NCBI RefSeq assembly: GCF_003626645.1
Contig: NZ_RBAM01000003.1
Location: 372,001-436,000 of the forward strand
Reading direction: 5' to 3'
Origin: Streptomyces klenkii
Lineage (GTDB): Bacteria; Actinomycetota; Actinomycetes; Streptomycetales; Streptomycetaceae
DNA length: 64,000 nt
A model generated the notes under the pieces. The model saw only the letters and a program-made list of their open reading frames with translations. It did no database searches and was not told the origin of the DNA. The position numbers and the translations under genes were made by a program. Shown piece by piece: positions 54,815 through 64,000 of this stretch. Numbering within the stretch: the first letter of the stretch is position 1; each line of letters starts with the position of its first letter.

Positions 54815-57800
54815 GTGCGCTACTGCATCCTCGGCACCACCCAGGCCCACTCCGGCGACGGCCGGGCAGCCGCCCTAGGCGGCGCCCGGCTGCGCGCCCT
54901 CCTCGCCGCGCTCGCGCTCCACCCGGGGCGCGTCCGCACCGCCGAGGCGCTGATCGACGCCGTCTGGGAGGACGAGCCGCCCGCCGACGCGCCGGGCGCG
55001 CTCCAGGCCCTCGTCGGCCGGCTCCGCCGCGCCATCGGGCACGACGCCGTGGCCTCGGCCGCCGGCGGCTACCGGCTCTGCGCCGGGCCCGAGGACGTCG
55101 ACCTGCACCGCTTCCTGCGACTGGCCGAGGAGGGGGCCCGGGCCCTGGCCGGCGGCGACCCCGCCAAGGCCGCCGACCTGCTGGACACCGGGCTGGCCCT
55201 GTGGCGCGGGCCCGTCCTCGCCGACCTGCCGGGCCGGGCGGCGCCGGCCGTACGGTACGAGGCCCGCCGCCTGGACGCACGGCGCACGCGGCTCGCGGCC
55301 GCGGTCGCCCTCGGCGATGCGGAGCAGATACTTCCGGAGCTTGCGGCGCTGTGCGACGAGCATCCGCTGGACGAGCCGCTGCACGCCGTCCGGCTGCGCG
55401 CCCTGCGCGCGGCGGGCCGCCCGGCGGAAGCCCTCGCCGCCTACGTCGGCCTCGCCCGCGACCTGGCCGACCGCCTCGGTACGGACCCGGGCCCGGAGCT
55501 CCGGGCGCTCCACGCGGAGCTGCTGTCGCCCGAGCCGCTGCCCGCGCCGGGGGCGGCGCCCGGCGCCCCGGGGTCGTACGGCACTCCGTACGGTGCCGGC
55601 GCGGGACCGCGCCCGGGGGTCGCCGGCCTTCGCGGCGCCCCGGCTCCGCACGGCGCTTCGCCTGCGGCGGGAGCCCCCTTCACGCCAGGCGCCACAGGCG
55701 CGGACGGTGCCTCCGCAGGCGACGGCCTCGCGCCCGCCCCCGGCAGCGGTGCGCTTCCCGTCGCACCCGCCCCGCACGGTGCGGCCTCCCGCGGGCCCGC
55801 GCCCCTGTCCGGAGGCGGCCCCGCCTCCCCCGGCGGCACGCCCGCCCACCCCGGCAACCTCCGGGCCCGGCTGACCTCCTTCGTCGGGCGGGAGGACGAC
55901 ATCGCGTCCATCGGCGCCGACCTGCGGGCGCAGCGCCTGGTCACCCTCCTCGGCCCCGGCGGGGCCGGGAAGACGCGGCTGTCGCAGGAGGCCGCCGAGG
56001 CCGCCGCCGCGGGCGGGGACGGGGACGGGTGGCCGGACGGGGTGTGGCTCGCCGAGCTCGCGCCCGTCGACGACCCGGCCACCGTGCCCGAGGCCGTGCT
56101 GACCGCGCTCGGCGGCCGCGAGACCCTGGTGCGGACCACCGCCGACGGGCTGCGGGCCGCGAGCGACGCCTCCGCGAGCGACCCGCTGGCGCGGCTCGCC
56201 GAGCACTGCGCGCAGCGCCGCATGCTGCTCGTCCTCGACAACTGCGAGCACGTGATCGACGCCGCCGCCCGCGTCGCCGAGACGCTCCTCGCGCACTGCC
56301 CGGCCGTCACGGTGCTCGCCACCAGCCGCGAGCCGCTGGGCGTGCCCGGCGAGGCGGTGCGGCCCGTGGAGCCGCTGCCCGACACCGTGGCCCTGCGGCT
56401 GCTGGCCGACCGCGGCGCCGCGGCCCGCCCGGGCTTCCGCGTCGAGGACGACCCGGAGGCGTGCGCCGAGATCTGCCGCCGGCTGGACGGGCTCCCGCTG
56501 GCGATCGAGCTCGCGGCCGCCCGGCTGCGGATGCTCAGCCCGCGCACCCTCGCCGATCGCCTGGACGACCGCTTCCGGCTGCTGACCTCCGGCAGCCGCA
56601 CCGTGCTGCCGCGCCAGCAGACGCTGCGCGCGGTCGTCGACTGGTCCTGGGACCTGCTGGCCGGCCCGGAGAAGGCCGTCCTGCGCCGCCTGTCCGTCTT
56701 CTCCGGTGGCTGCGACCTGGCCGCCGCGGAGGAGGTCTGCTCGGACGGCCCGGACGGCGCCCCGGCGGGGCCGGACGCCGCCCCGGCCCGCGACGTCGCC
56801 GCCCTCCTCGGCTCGCTCGTCGACAAGTCGCTGGTGGTCGCCGCGCCCGCGGCCGGTGGCGAGATGCGCTACCGGCTGCTGGAGACCGTCGGGGAGTACG
56901 CCACCGAGCGCCTGGACGAGGCGGGCGAGCGCGCCGCCACCGAGCACCGCCACCTCGTGGCGTACCGCGAGCTGGCCCGCACCGCCGACCCGCTCCTGCG
57001 CGGCCCCGCCCAGGGCATGTGGCTGGAGCGCCTGGAGCTGGAGCACGACAACCTTCGCACCGCCCTGCGCCGCGCCGTCGCGGCGCGGGACGAGCAGGAG
57101 GCGCTGTGCCTGGTGCTGTCCCTGGGCTGGTTCTGGCAGCTGCGGGACCACCGGGCGGACGCCATGCACTGGGTGGAGGTGGTGGGCGCGCTGGGCCCCG
57201 ACCCCTTCGCCGAGCCGGCGGCCCCGGCCCCGCCGCTGTACGTGTCGTGCATCGAGCAGCCGCCGCCGATGCCGCCCGAACTGCTGATGGAGGCCCGGCG
57301 CGGCATCCATCTGATGCGCCTGATCAGCATCAACGACATGGCCGAGATGCGCGTGCCGGAGACGCAGGAGCGGATGCGCGCCATCGTCGCCGCCTACGCC
57401 GGCAACCCGCCGCAGGTCTGCCGCGCTCCGGGGTACATCGTCTTCTACGCGACGATCATGACCGGTGACTTCGGGGCGCTGCACCGGACCCTGGACGGCA
57501 TCGTGGAGCGCTGCCGCGAGCTCGGCTACGACTGGGAGCTCGCGCACGCCCTGCAACTGCGTTCGAAGATAATCAACGACCACCCCAACAGCCTGGACCG
57601 GGCCACGGCGGACGCGGAGGAGGGCATCCGGATCTTCCGGCGGCTCGGGGACGCCTGGGGCGTGGCGGAGGGGCTGACGTGTCTGGGCGAGGTGCACGAG
57701 CGGCGCGGGCAGTTCGCGCTGGCGGCCGAGGACTACCGGGAGGCCGCCGAGCAGGTGCGCGAGCTGGGCTCGACCGGCCAGCTGCCGGCGCTGCGGGCGC

Positions 57801-58438
57801 GGCTCGCGGGGGCCCTGGTCGAGGCGGGCGCGGTCGGCGACGACGAGGGCGAGCAGATGCTGCGCGACGCCATCGCCGAGGCGGAGGCGGGCAACACGGA
57901 CTCCGCGATCTTCGGCCGGCTCCAGCTCGGCATCCGGGTCGCCCGCACCGGCCGGACGGCCGAGGCCCGGGAGATCTTCGAGGAGCTGGTGGACGACTTC
58001 GGCATCCGCTCGGTGGTGATGTTCGAGAACCTGATGTCCGGCCAGATGGCCTGGCTGGACACGCTGGAGGGCAAGCCCGCGGACGCCCTGCCGAGGCTGC
58101 GGAAGGCGCTGTCGATGGCCCGCGACCCGCTGTCGATGCTGGCCGTGCCGCAGCTGCCCATGACGCACCTGCTGTTCGCCGCCTCCGCCCACGCCGCGCT
58201 GGCCGGCGAGCAGCGGCCCGCGCCGGCCCGCGAGGAGCACGCGCTGACGGCCGCGAAGCTGATGGGCGCGGCGGACGCCCTGCGCCCCGGCGAGCTGCCG
58301 GAGTCGTCCGTGGAGCGCGAGGTCCGCGACGCCGCGGAGGCGGCGGTGCGGGCCGTGCTCGGCGAGGACCGGGCCTACGAGCGCGCGTACGCCGAGGGCG
58401 GCGGCCTCTCCCTGGAGGAGGCCACCGCCCTCGTATGA
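54815..58438 (+). CDS. AfsR/SARP-like large regulator (BTAD, NB-ARC, TPR)
   Basis: The 1207-aa regulator has an OmpR-type winged helix (about 1-85), a BTAD domain (about 90-240), a Pro/Ala/Gly-rich linker (about 245-350), an NTPase with Walker A GPGGAGKTRL at about residue 380 and LLVLDNCEH as Walker B, and a C-terminal helical/TPR half. It resembles AfsR-type activators that bind 11-bp spaced repeats. GTG 54815 has GGGAGAG upstream. It is convergent with the DrrAB-like exporter, whose promoter carries heptamer repeats. Confidence 0.92.
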   Translation: MRYCILGTTQAHSGDGRAAALGGARLRALLAALALHPGRVRTAEALIDAVWEDEPPADAPGALQALVGRLRRAIGHDAVASAAGGYRLCAGPEDVDLHRFLRLAEEGARALAGGDPAKAADLLDTGLALWRGPVLADLPGRAAPAVRYEARRLDARRTRLAAAVALGDAEQILPELAALCDEHPLDEPLHAVRLRALRAAGRPAEALAAYVGLARDLADRLGTDPGPELRALHAELLSPEPLPAPGAAPGAPGSYGTPYGAGAGPRPGVAGLRGAPAPHGASPAAGAPFTPGATGADGASAGDGLAPAPGSGALPVAPAPHGAASRGPAPLSGGGPASPGGTPAHPGNLRARLTSFVGREDDIASIGADLRAQRLVTLLGPGGAGKTRLSQEAAEAAAAGGDGDGWPDGVWLAELAPVDDPATVPEAVLTALGGRETLVRTTADGLRAASDASASDPLARLAEHCAQRRMLLVLDNCEHVIDAAARVAETLLAHCPAVTVLATSREPLGVPGEAVRPVEPLPDTVALRLLADRGAAARPGFRVEDDPEACAEICRRLDGLPLAIELAAARLRMLSPRTLADRLDDRFRLLTSGSRTVLPRQQTLRAVVDWSWDLLAGPEKAVLRRLSVFSGGCDLAAAEEVCSDGPDGAPAGPDAAPARDVAALLGSLVDKSLVVAAPAAGGEMRYRLLETVGEYATERLDEAGERAATEHRHLVAYRELARTADPLLRGPAQGMWLERLELEHDNLRTALRRAVAARDEQEALCLVLSLGWFWQLRDHRADAMHWVEVVGALGPDPFAEPAAPAPPLYVSCIEQPPPMPPELLMEARRGIHLMRLISINDMAEMRVPETQERMRAIVAAYAGNPPQVCRAPGYIVFYATIMTGDFGALHRTLDGIVERCRELGYDWELAHALQLRSKIINDHPNSLDRATADAEEGIRIFRRLGDAWGVAEGLTCLGEVHERRGQFALAAEDYREAAEQVRELGSTGQLPALRARLAGALVEAGAVGDDEGEQMLRDAIAEAEAGNTDSAIFGRLQLGIRVARTGRTAEAREIFEELVDDFGIRSVVMFENLMSGQMAWLDTLEGKPADALPRLRKALSMARDPLSMLAVPQLPMTHLLFAASAHAALAGEQRPAPAREEHALTAAKLMGAADALRPGELPESSVEREVRDAAEAAVRAVLGEDRAYERAYAEGGGLSLEEATALV

Positions 58439-58468
58439 CGCGTCCGACGCCTGCGCTGCCGGCCCGGC

Positions 58469-59289
58469 TCAGGTCTTCTTCCGGAACTTCGAGACGGCCA
58501 GGGGCGCGGTCACGAGCGTGATGGCGACGGCCCAGGCCAGCGTCATCCACACCGAGTGGGCGACGGGCCCGCCGCGCATCAGGTGGCGTGCGGCGTCGGC
58601 GAGGTTGGACAGCGGGTTGTACTCGGTGAAGCCCTCCAGCCAGCCGGGCATCTTCGCCGTCGGGGCGAAGATCGAGCTGCCGAACTGGAGCGGCATCAGG
58701 ACGAGCATCGCGATGCCCTGGACGGCCTGCGGCGTCTTCAGGGACAGGCCCAGCAGGATGAAGACCCACATCAGCGAGGCGCCGAACGCCACGGACAGGA
58801 CGACCGCGGCCAGCAGGTGCAGCGGGGTGGTCGTGATGGACAGGCCGAGGGCGAAGCCCATGCCCAGCAGGATGGCGGTGGCGATGAGCATCCGGCCGAT
58901 CTCGACCACGATCTTCGCGATGAGGACGGAGGACCGGGCTATCGGCATGGTGCGGAAGCGGTCCATCACCCCCTTCTTGAAGTCGTCGTTGACGCCGGTG
59001 CCGACGGCCATCGCGATGTTCATGCCCTGCATGGCCATCAGGCCGGGCACCAGGTAGTTGAGGTACTCCTTCTCGTGGCCCTTGCCGGCCATCGAGCCGC
59101 CGAAGACGTACGTGAAGAGCAGGATGAAGATGATCGGCATGATCACGGCGTCGAACATCGACTCCGGGTCCGCCTTGATCTGGAGCATGTTGCGGCGCGC
59201 GAGGGCGCCGATGTGCCGCAGGTTGGCTCGCAGGCCGATGCGGCCCTCGCGGGCGGGCGCCGCCGCGGGCGCGCTGAGCGTAGCCGCGC

Positions 59290-59293
<4 letters not shown>
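58469..59293 (-). CDS. ABC-2 type transport permease (DrrB-like)
   Basis: The 274-aa permease has six helices and the ABC-2 signature FGSSIFAPTAKMPGWL near the last loop. It pairs with the DrrA-like ATPase, whose stop overlaps its start by 4 bases (ATGA), so the two are translationally coupled. The complex most likely exports a lipophilic compound. Start ATG 59293 (MSAATLSAPA). Confidence 0.93.
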
Positions 59294-60324
<1,031 letters not shown>

Positions 60325-60359
60325 GCCCACCACAGTGCCAGCCGCCACTGACATCGCAC

Positions 60360-60409
60360 CGACAGAGCGCCGACAGGCGCTGTCGGCGATCTTGTCGGCG
60401 CGCTGTCGG
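60360..60409. promoter_or_regulatory. Heptamer repeat array upstream of the ABC exporter
   Basis: CGACAG occurs at 60360 and 60371 and CTGTCGG/TTGTCGG at 60380, 60392 and 60403, spaced by 11-12 bases. The centre forms a 9-bp inverted repeat around GCG (60368-60388). This sits 36 bases upstream of the ATPase start and is the main content of the 303-base gap 60325-60627, together with a hairpin at 60506-60550. Confidence 0.6.
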
Positions 60410-60505
60410 CGGGCCGGACTGCCGCCGCGCCCCTGCGCCGCAGCGATGCGAGGCGCCTCGCACACCCTCCTCCGCCGCGGCGGCGAGCAACCGGCGCGGC
60501 GGATA

Positions 60506-60550
60506 CCGGCGGTGCCGGACCGGCCTGCGAGCCGGGCACGGCACCGCCGG
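60506..60550 (-). terminator. Hairpin downstream of panB
   Basis: CCGGCGGTGCC (60506-60516) and GGCACCGCCGG (60540-60550) pair perfectly over 11 bases around a 23-base loop that also folds. It lies 78 bases after the panB stop on the minus strand. Confidence 0.5.
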
Positions 60551-60627
60551 ACAGCGTCATGGGGGCTGAGCACCGCTGCGGCGGAAGGGATCATGCGGCC
60601 CCGCGCCGTAGCGGCACCGCCCCACGC

Positions 60628-61509
60628 TTAGTGGAACGCGTGCTCCGGGGCCGGGTACGCGCCGTCGACCACGTCCTCGGCGAAGGCGCGGGCCGCGCCG
60701 CCCAGGACCTCGCGCAGCTGGGCGTACTGCTTGACGAAGCGCGGGACGCGCCCCGGCGTCATGCCGGCCATGTCCGTCCACACCAGCACCTGCGCGTCAC
60801 ACTCCGCGCCCGCGCCGATGCCGACGGTCGGGATGTGCAGCGCGCGCGTGACCTCGGCGGCCAGCTCGGCCGGGACGAGCTCCAGGACGACGGAGAACGC
60901 GCCCGCGTCCTGCACGGCCTTGGCGTCGCGCAGCAGCTGCTGCGCGGCCTCCTCGCCGCGCCCCTGCACGGGGTAGCCGCCGAAGGCGTTGACGGACTGG
61001 GGGGTGAGGCCGATGTGGGCCATCACCGGGATGCCGGCCTCGACCAGCAGCTTGATCTGCTCGGCGGACCGCTCTCCGCCCTCCAGCTTGACCGCGCCCG
61101 CGCCGGTCTCCTTGATCAGCCGCGTGGCGCTGCGCAGCGCCTGGACGGGGCCTTCCTGGTACGAGCCGAAGGGCAGGTCGGCGACGATCAGGGCGCGCTT
61201 GGTGCCGCGTACGACGGCGGCGGAGAGGACGGCTATCTCGTCCATGGTGACGGGCACGGTGGACTCGTAGCCGAGGTGACAGTTGCCCATGGAGTCGCCG
61301 ACGAGGAGGACGGGGATGCCGGCCTCGTCGAAGACGGAGGCGGTCATCGCGTCGTAGGCGGTGAGCATGGGCCACTTCTCGCCGCGCGCCTTGGCGGCGG
61401 CGATGTCGCGGACGGTGATGCGCCGGGAGCTCGTGCCCCCGTACAGCGCCTTGGGGTCGCGGCTGCTGTCGGGGCTGCCGGGGCCGTTCTGGGCAGGCGT
61501 CGTCGTCAT
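60628..61509 (-). CDS. panB: 3-methyl-2-oxobutanoate hydroxymethyltransferase
   Basis: PanB makes ketopantoate from 2-oxoisovalerate in pantothenate and CoA synthesis. The 293-aa protein has the family blocks [51 protein letters not shown] and [18 protein letters not shown] 61509 has AGGAG upstream; the in-frame extension to 61635 is not supported. It is divergent from the MFS gene. Confidence 0.97.
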   Translation of the reverse strand: MTTTPAQNGPGSPDSSRDPKALYGGTSSRRITVRDIAAAKARGEKWPMLTAYDAMTASVFDEAGIPVLLVGDSMGNCHLGYESTVPVTMDEIAVLSAAVVRGTKRALIVADLPFGSYQEGPVQALRSATRLIKETGAGAVKLEGGERSAEQIKLLVEAGIPVMAHIGLTPQSVNAFGGYPVQGRGEEAAQQLLRDAKAVQDAGAFSVVLELVPAELAAEVTRALHIPTVGIGAGAECDAQVLVWTDMAGMTPGRVPRFVKQYAQLREVLGGAARAFAEDVVDGAYPAPEHAFH

Positions 61510-61668
61510 GGCGGTGTGCTCCTGTGATGTGTCGTCTCGAGGCGCCCTGACGGCGTCCCCGGATCGTTTCCATGCTGACACGCCGCCCGCGGCCGGGAAA
61601 GGGCGGGGAAGGACAACGAGAGCCATGATCCGCACAACTGTTCGCCGGTTCCGGGTAAAGGCTTTTCA

Positions 61669-61687
61669 ATACGAGACGGACCCGTAT
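61669..61687. promoter_or_regulatory. TetR-type operator upstream of the MFS exporter
   Basis: ATACGAGACGGACCCGTAT is an imperfect palindrome (7 of 9 pairs match around one central base), with flanking TTTTC/GAAAA at 61663 and 61690 extending the dyad. It lies 25 bases before the MFS start and is the likely binding site of the TetR regulator encoded in the same operon. Confidence 0.65.
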
Positions 61688-61712
61688 CGGAAAAAGATCT
61701 AAGCTGGTCGGC

Positions 61713-63344
61713 ATGGCAACCGATCCCTCCGGCGCCGCCCCCGCCGCCCCGCCCCGGAGAGTCCCCGAGGCGGTCCACCGCAGACGCTGGGCGATCCTGG
61801 CCGTCCTGCTGCTCAGCCTGCTCATCGTGGTGCTGGACAACTCGATCCTGAACGTGGCGATGAAGACGATCGCCACCCCCGCCCCCACGGGCCTCGGCGC
61901 CACCCAGAGCGAGCTCGAGTGGGCCATAAACTCCTACACCCTGGTCTTCGCCGGGATCCTGTTCACGGCGGGCGTGCTGGGCGACCGGCTCGGCCGCAAG
62001 AAGGTCCTGCTCTTCGGCATGGCCGTCTTCGGCACGGGGTCGGTGCTCTCGGCGTTCGCAGGCTCACCCCACGAGCTGATCGCCTTCCGCGCGGTCATGG
62101 GCTTCGGCGGCGCGTTCGTCATGCCCGCCACGCTCGCCATCATCGTGAACGTCTTCGAGCGCGAGGAGCAGCCCAAGGCCATCGGCATCTGGGCGGGCGC
62201 CGTCGGCCTGGCCGTCGCGATAGGCCCGATCACGGGCGGCATCCTGCTCGACCACTTCTGGTGGGGATCGGTCTTCCTCGTGAACGTGCCCATCGTGATC
62301 ACCGCCGTGATCGCGATGTCCCTGCTCGTCCCCGACTCCAAGGACCCCCGGCCCGGCCGCCTGGACCCGCTCGGCGTGGTGTTCTCCGTCGCGGGCCTGG
62401 TCCTGCTGGTCTACGGCATCATCAAGGGCGGCCAGCTCGCCGACTTCACCGATCCCGAGGTCTACGGCACGGTCTGCGGCGGCCTGCTCGTCCTCGCCCT
62501 GTTCGTCCTGCACGAGCGGCGCTCCCGGCACCCCGCGCTCGACGTGCGCTGGTTCCGCAACCGGGCCTTCTCCGCCGCTGTCTCCGCCATCGCGCTGGTC
62601 TTCTTCGCCCTCATGGGCGTCACGTTCCTCACCGTCTTCTACACGCAGAGCGTGCGGGGCTTCACCCCGCTCCAGAGCGGGCTGCTGATGCTGCCGCTCG
62701 CGGCCGCCCACATGTTCTTCGCCGTACGCGTCCGCCGCGTGGTCGCGAAGCTCGGCGTGCGCGTCGTCTGCACGGGCGGCATGGTGATGGTCTCCGCGAC
62801 CATGGCCTGCTTCCTGCTGCTCGACCAGGACACCCCGGTGTGGGTGCTGGAGGTGCTGCTGTTCTTCCAGGGCGCCTCGATGGCGCACATCATGCCGCCC
62901 GCCACCGTCTCGATCATGCAGTCACTGCCGCGCGACAAGGCCGGCTCGGGCTCGGCCGTGAACAACACCTTCCGGCAGCTCGGCGGGGCGCTCGGCATCG
63001 CCGTGCTCGGCTCCGTGCTGTCCACGACGTACCGCGACGGGATCTCCGCCCGGATCGACGCCCTGCCCGGCCTGAGCGAGGAGGCCCGGCACGCGGCGGG
63101 CGAGTCCATCGAGGCCACGCTGAACGCCGCGGCCCGGCTCGGCCCGCAGGGCAAGGCGCTCATCGGCCCCGCCGGCGACGCGTTCGTCCACGCCATGCAC
63201 GTCACCGTGCTGTGCGCGAGCGCGTCGGCGCTGCTCGGCGCGGTCGTGGTGGCGCTGTTCCTGCCCAAGCGGGGAGCGATGCGCCCGCCGGCGGGCGCCG
63301 CGCGGCCGGACGGCCGCAAGGAGCAGGCGGGGGCGGGGGCATGA
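61713..63344 (+). CDS. MFS drug exporter, EmrB/QacA (DHA2) family
   Basis: The 543-aa protein has about 14 transmembrane helices. The opening [13 protein letters not shown], motif A ([11 protein letters not shown]) and motif C-like [17 protein letters not shown] identify a proton-driven drug exporter. It precedes a TetR gene with a 4-base overlap (ATGA), so the two are translated together, and a TetR-type dyad lies at its promoter. The substrate is unknown. Confidence 0.93.
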   Translation: MATDPSGAAPAAPPRRVPEAVHRRRWAILAVLLLSLLIVVLDNSILNVAMKTIATPAPTGLGATQSELEWAINSYTLVFAGILFTAGVLGDRLGRKKVLLFGMAVFGTGSVLSAFAGSPHELIAFRAVMGFGGAFVMPATLAIIVNVFEREEQPKAIGIWAGAVGLAVAIGPITGGILLDHFWWGSVFLVNVPIVITAVIAMSLLVPDSKDPRPGRLDPLGVVFSVAGLVLLVYGIIKGGQLADFTDPEVYGTVCGGLLVLALFVLHERRSRHPALDVRWFRNRAFSAAVSAIALVFFALMGVTFLTVFYTQSVRGFTPLQSGLLMLPLAAAHMFFAVRVRRVVAKLGVRVVCTGGMVMVSATMACFLLLDQDTPVWVLEVLLFFQGASMAHIMPPATVSIMQSLPRDKAGSGSAVNNTFRQLGGALGIAVLGSVLSTTYRDGISARIDALPGLSEEARHAAGESIEATLNAAARLGPQGKALIGPAGDAFVHAMHVTVLCASASALLGAVVVALFLPKRGAMRPPAGAARPDGRKEQAGAGA

Positions 63345-64000
63345 CGAAGACGGCGGGAGCGGCCCCTCCTGCGTCCGCAGCGGCCCCCGCGCCGTCCGCG
63401 GCGGCCCCGCCCGGGACCGCCGAGCGGCGCGGGCGGCCCCGTAACGCCGCCCTCGACAGCGCCGTCATCGAGACCGTCCTGCGCCTCATCGAGGAGGGCG
63501 TCCCCCTCGGCGAGCTGTCGGTGGAGCGCATCGCGCGCGAGGCCGGCGTCGGCAAGGCCACGGTCTACCGCCGCTGGGCCGGCAAGGAGGCGCTGATGCT
63601 CGACGTCATGCGCTCCCTGGAGCACACCGCGCCCGAGCTCGCCGGGGAGTCCGTGCGCGACGACCTCGTCACGCTGCTGGAGACGCTGCGCCGGCGCGGG
63701 CTGGCCAAGCGCTCCTCCGCCGTCCTGCGCACCGTCCTCGCGCAGGTCAAGGCCCATCCCGAGCTCTGGCAGGAGTACCACGAGAAGGTCGTCAGGGTCC
63801 GCCGCGAGGCCGTCCACGCCGTGCTGCGGCGCGGCATGGCCACCGGCGAGGTCCGCCCCGACCTGGACGTCGAGCTGATGGGCGACCTCGTCGTCAGCCC
63901 CATGCTGTCGCGGGCCATGTTCCACGACCGGGCGGAGCTGCCGGAGGACCTTCCCGGGAAGATCGTCGACGCGGTGCTGGAGGGAATCCGCCCGCGCTGA
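63341..64000 (+). CDS. TetR/AcrR family regulator of the MFS exporter
   Basis: The 219-aa regulator has an Ala/Pro-rich leader (1-30), a TetR helix-turn-helix ([20 protein letters not shown], about 60-80, ending WAGKEALM) and a C-terminal ligand domain with a TetR_C pattern. ATG 63341 overlaps the MFS stop. It probably represses its own operon at 61669-61687. The gene is complete; its TGA ends on the last base of the window. Confidence 0.93.
   Translation: MTKTAGAAPPASAAAPAPSAAAPPGTAERRGRPRNAALDSAVIETVLRLIEEGVPLGELSVERIAREAGVGKATVYRRWAGKEALMLDVMRSLEHTAPELAGESVRDDLVTLLETLRRRGLAKRSSAVLRTVLAQVKAHPELWQEYHEKVVRVRREAVHAVLRRGMATGEVRPDLDVELMGDLVVSPMLSRAMFHDRAELPEDLPGKIVDAVLEGIRPR

Overview
The window is a block of high-GC actinobacterial chromosome, almost certainly from Streptomyces or a close relative. 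Third codon positions are very G/C rich, GTG starts are common, and it carries an AfsR-like regulator, F420 chemistry, Tat-exported enzymes and the glnA / mal / glnE neighbourhood typical of the Streptomyces core. I see no insertion sequence, prophage, integrase, CRISPR array, tRNA or rRNA. There are 54 supported coding sequences. All are complete except the lipB tail at the left edge; the last gene stops exactly on base 64000.

Layout. 1-4700: lipoate synthesis (lipB end, lipA), a small basic protein, a DUF4191 membrane protein, an RDD membrane protein and the type I glutamine synthetase gene glnA, preceded by a GlnR box array. 4700-16200: an anchored surface protein, two short-chain dehydrogenases, an ArsC-like protein, a GH15 glycosidase, a HAD hydrolase, a secreted sphingomyelinase-like enzyme, a DUF6891 protein, a Cys-Cys leader peptide in front of a winged-helix protein, and a two-component pair. 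16200-23350: a Tat-exported GH89 alpha-N-acetylglucosaminidase, a tyrosine phosphatase, a membrane protein with a sigma-like N-terminus and a TetR regulator. 23350-33560: a complete starch and maltodextrin module. Secreted pullulanase and alpha-amylase cut starch outside the cell; the MalEFG ABC transporter imports the oligosaccharides; a cytoplasmic alpha-glucosidase cleaves them; MalR (LacI family) is the likely repressor, acting at repeated CTTGC/GCAAG elements in the divergent amylase-malE intergenic region.

33600-39000: a PAP2 phosphatase, then glnE (the adenylyltransferase/deadenylase that controls GlnA) and a second GS-like gene resembling glnA2. The predicted adenylylated tyrosine is present in GlnA (Tyr397) but is tryptophan in the second enzyme. 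39200-43850: an amino-acid permease with an alpha/beta hydrolase, and a copper-associated pair (His-rich DUF6153 protein and three-domain multicopper oxidase) behind a CsoR-like operator. 43900-53800: nadE; a small secreted protein next to a trypsin-fold protein that lacks the usual His and Ser catalytic residues; a FrnE-like DsbA protein behind a perfect 12-bp palindrome; DUF2277; an F420-dependent NADP oxidoreductase; a membrane-anchored HTH protein; a DUF4232 lipoprotein; and a lone cytochrome P450. 53900-64000: a site-2-type protease, an AfsR-like regulator, a DrrAB-type ABC exporter, panB, and an MFS exporter translationally coupled to its TetR regulator.

Most of the window is ordinary chromosomal core. 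The points most worth following are the Cys-Cys leader peptide, the catalytically substituted trypsin-like/propeller protein, the membrane-tethered sigma-like protein, and several strong unassigned operator-like palindromes or phased repeats upstream of transport and redox genes.
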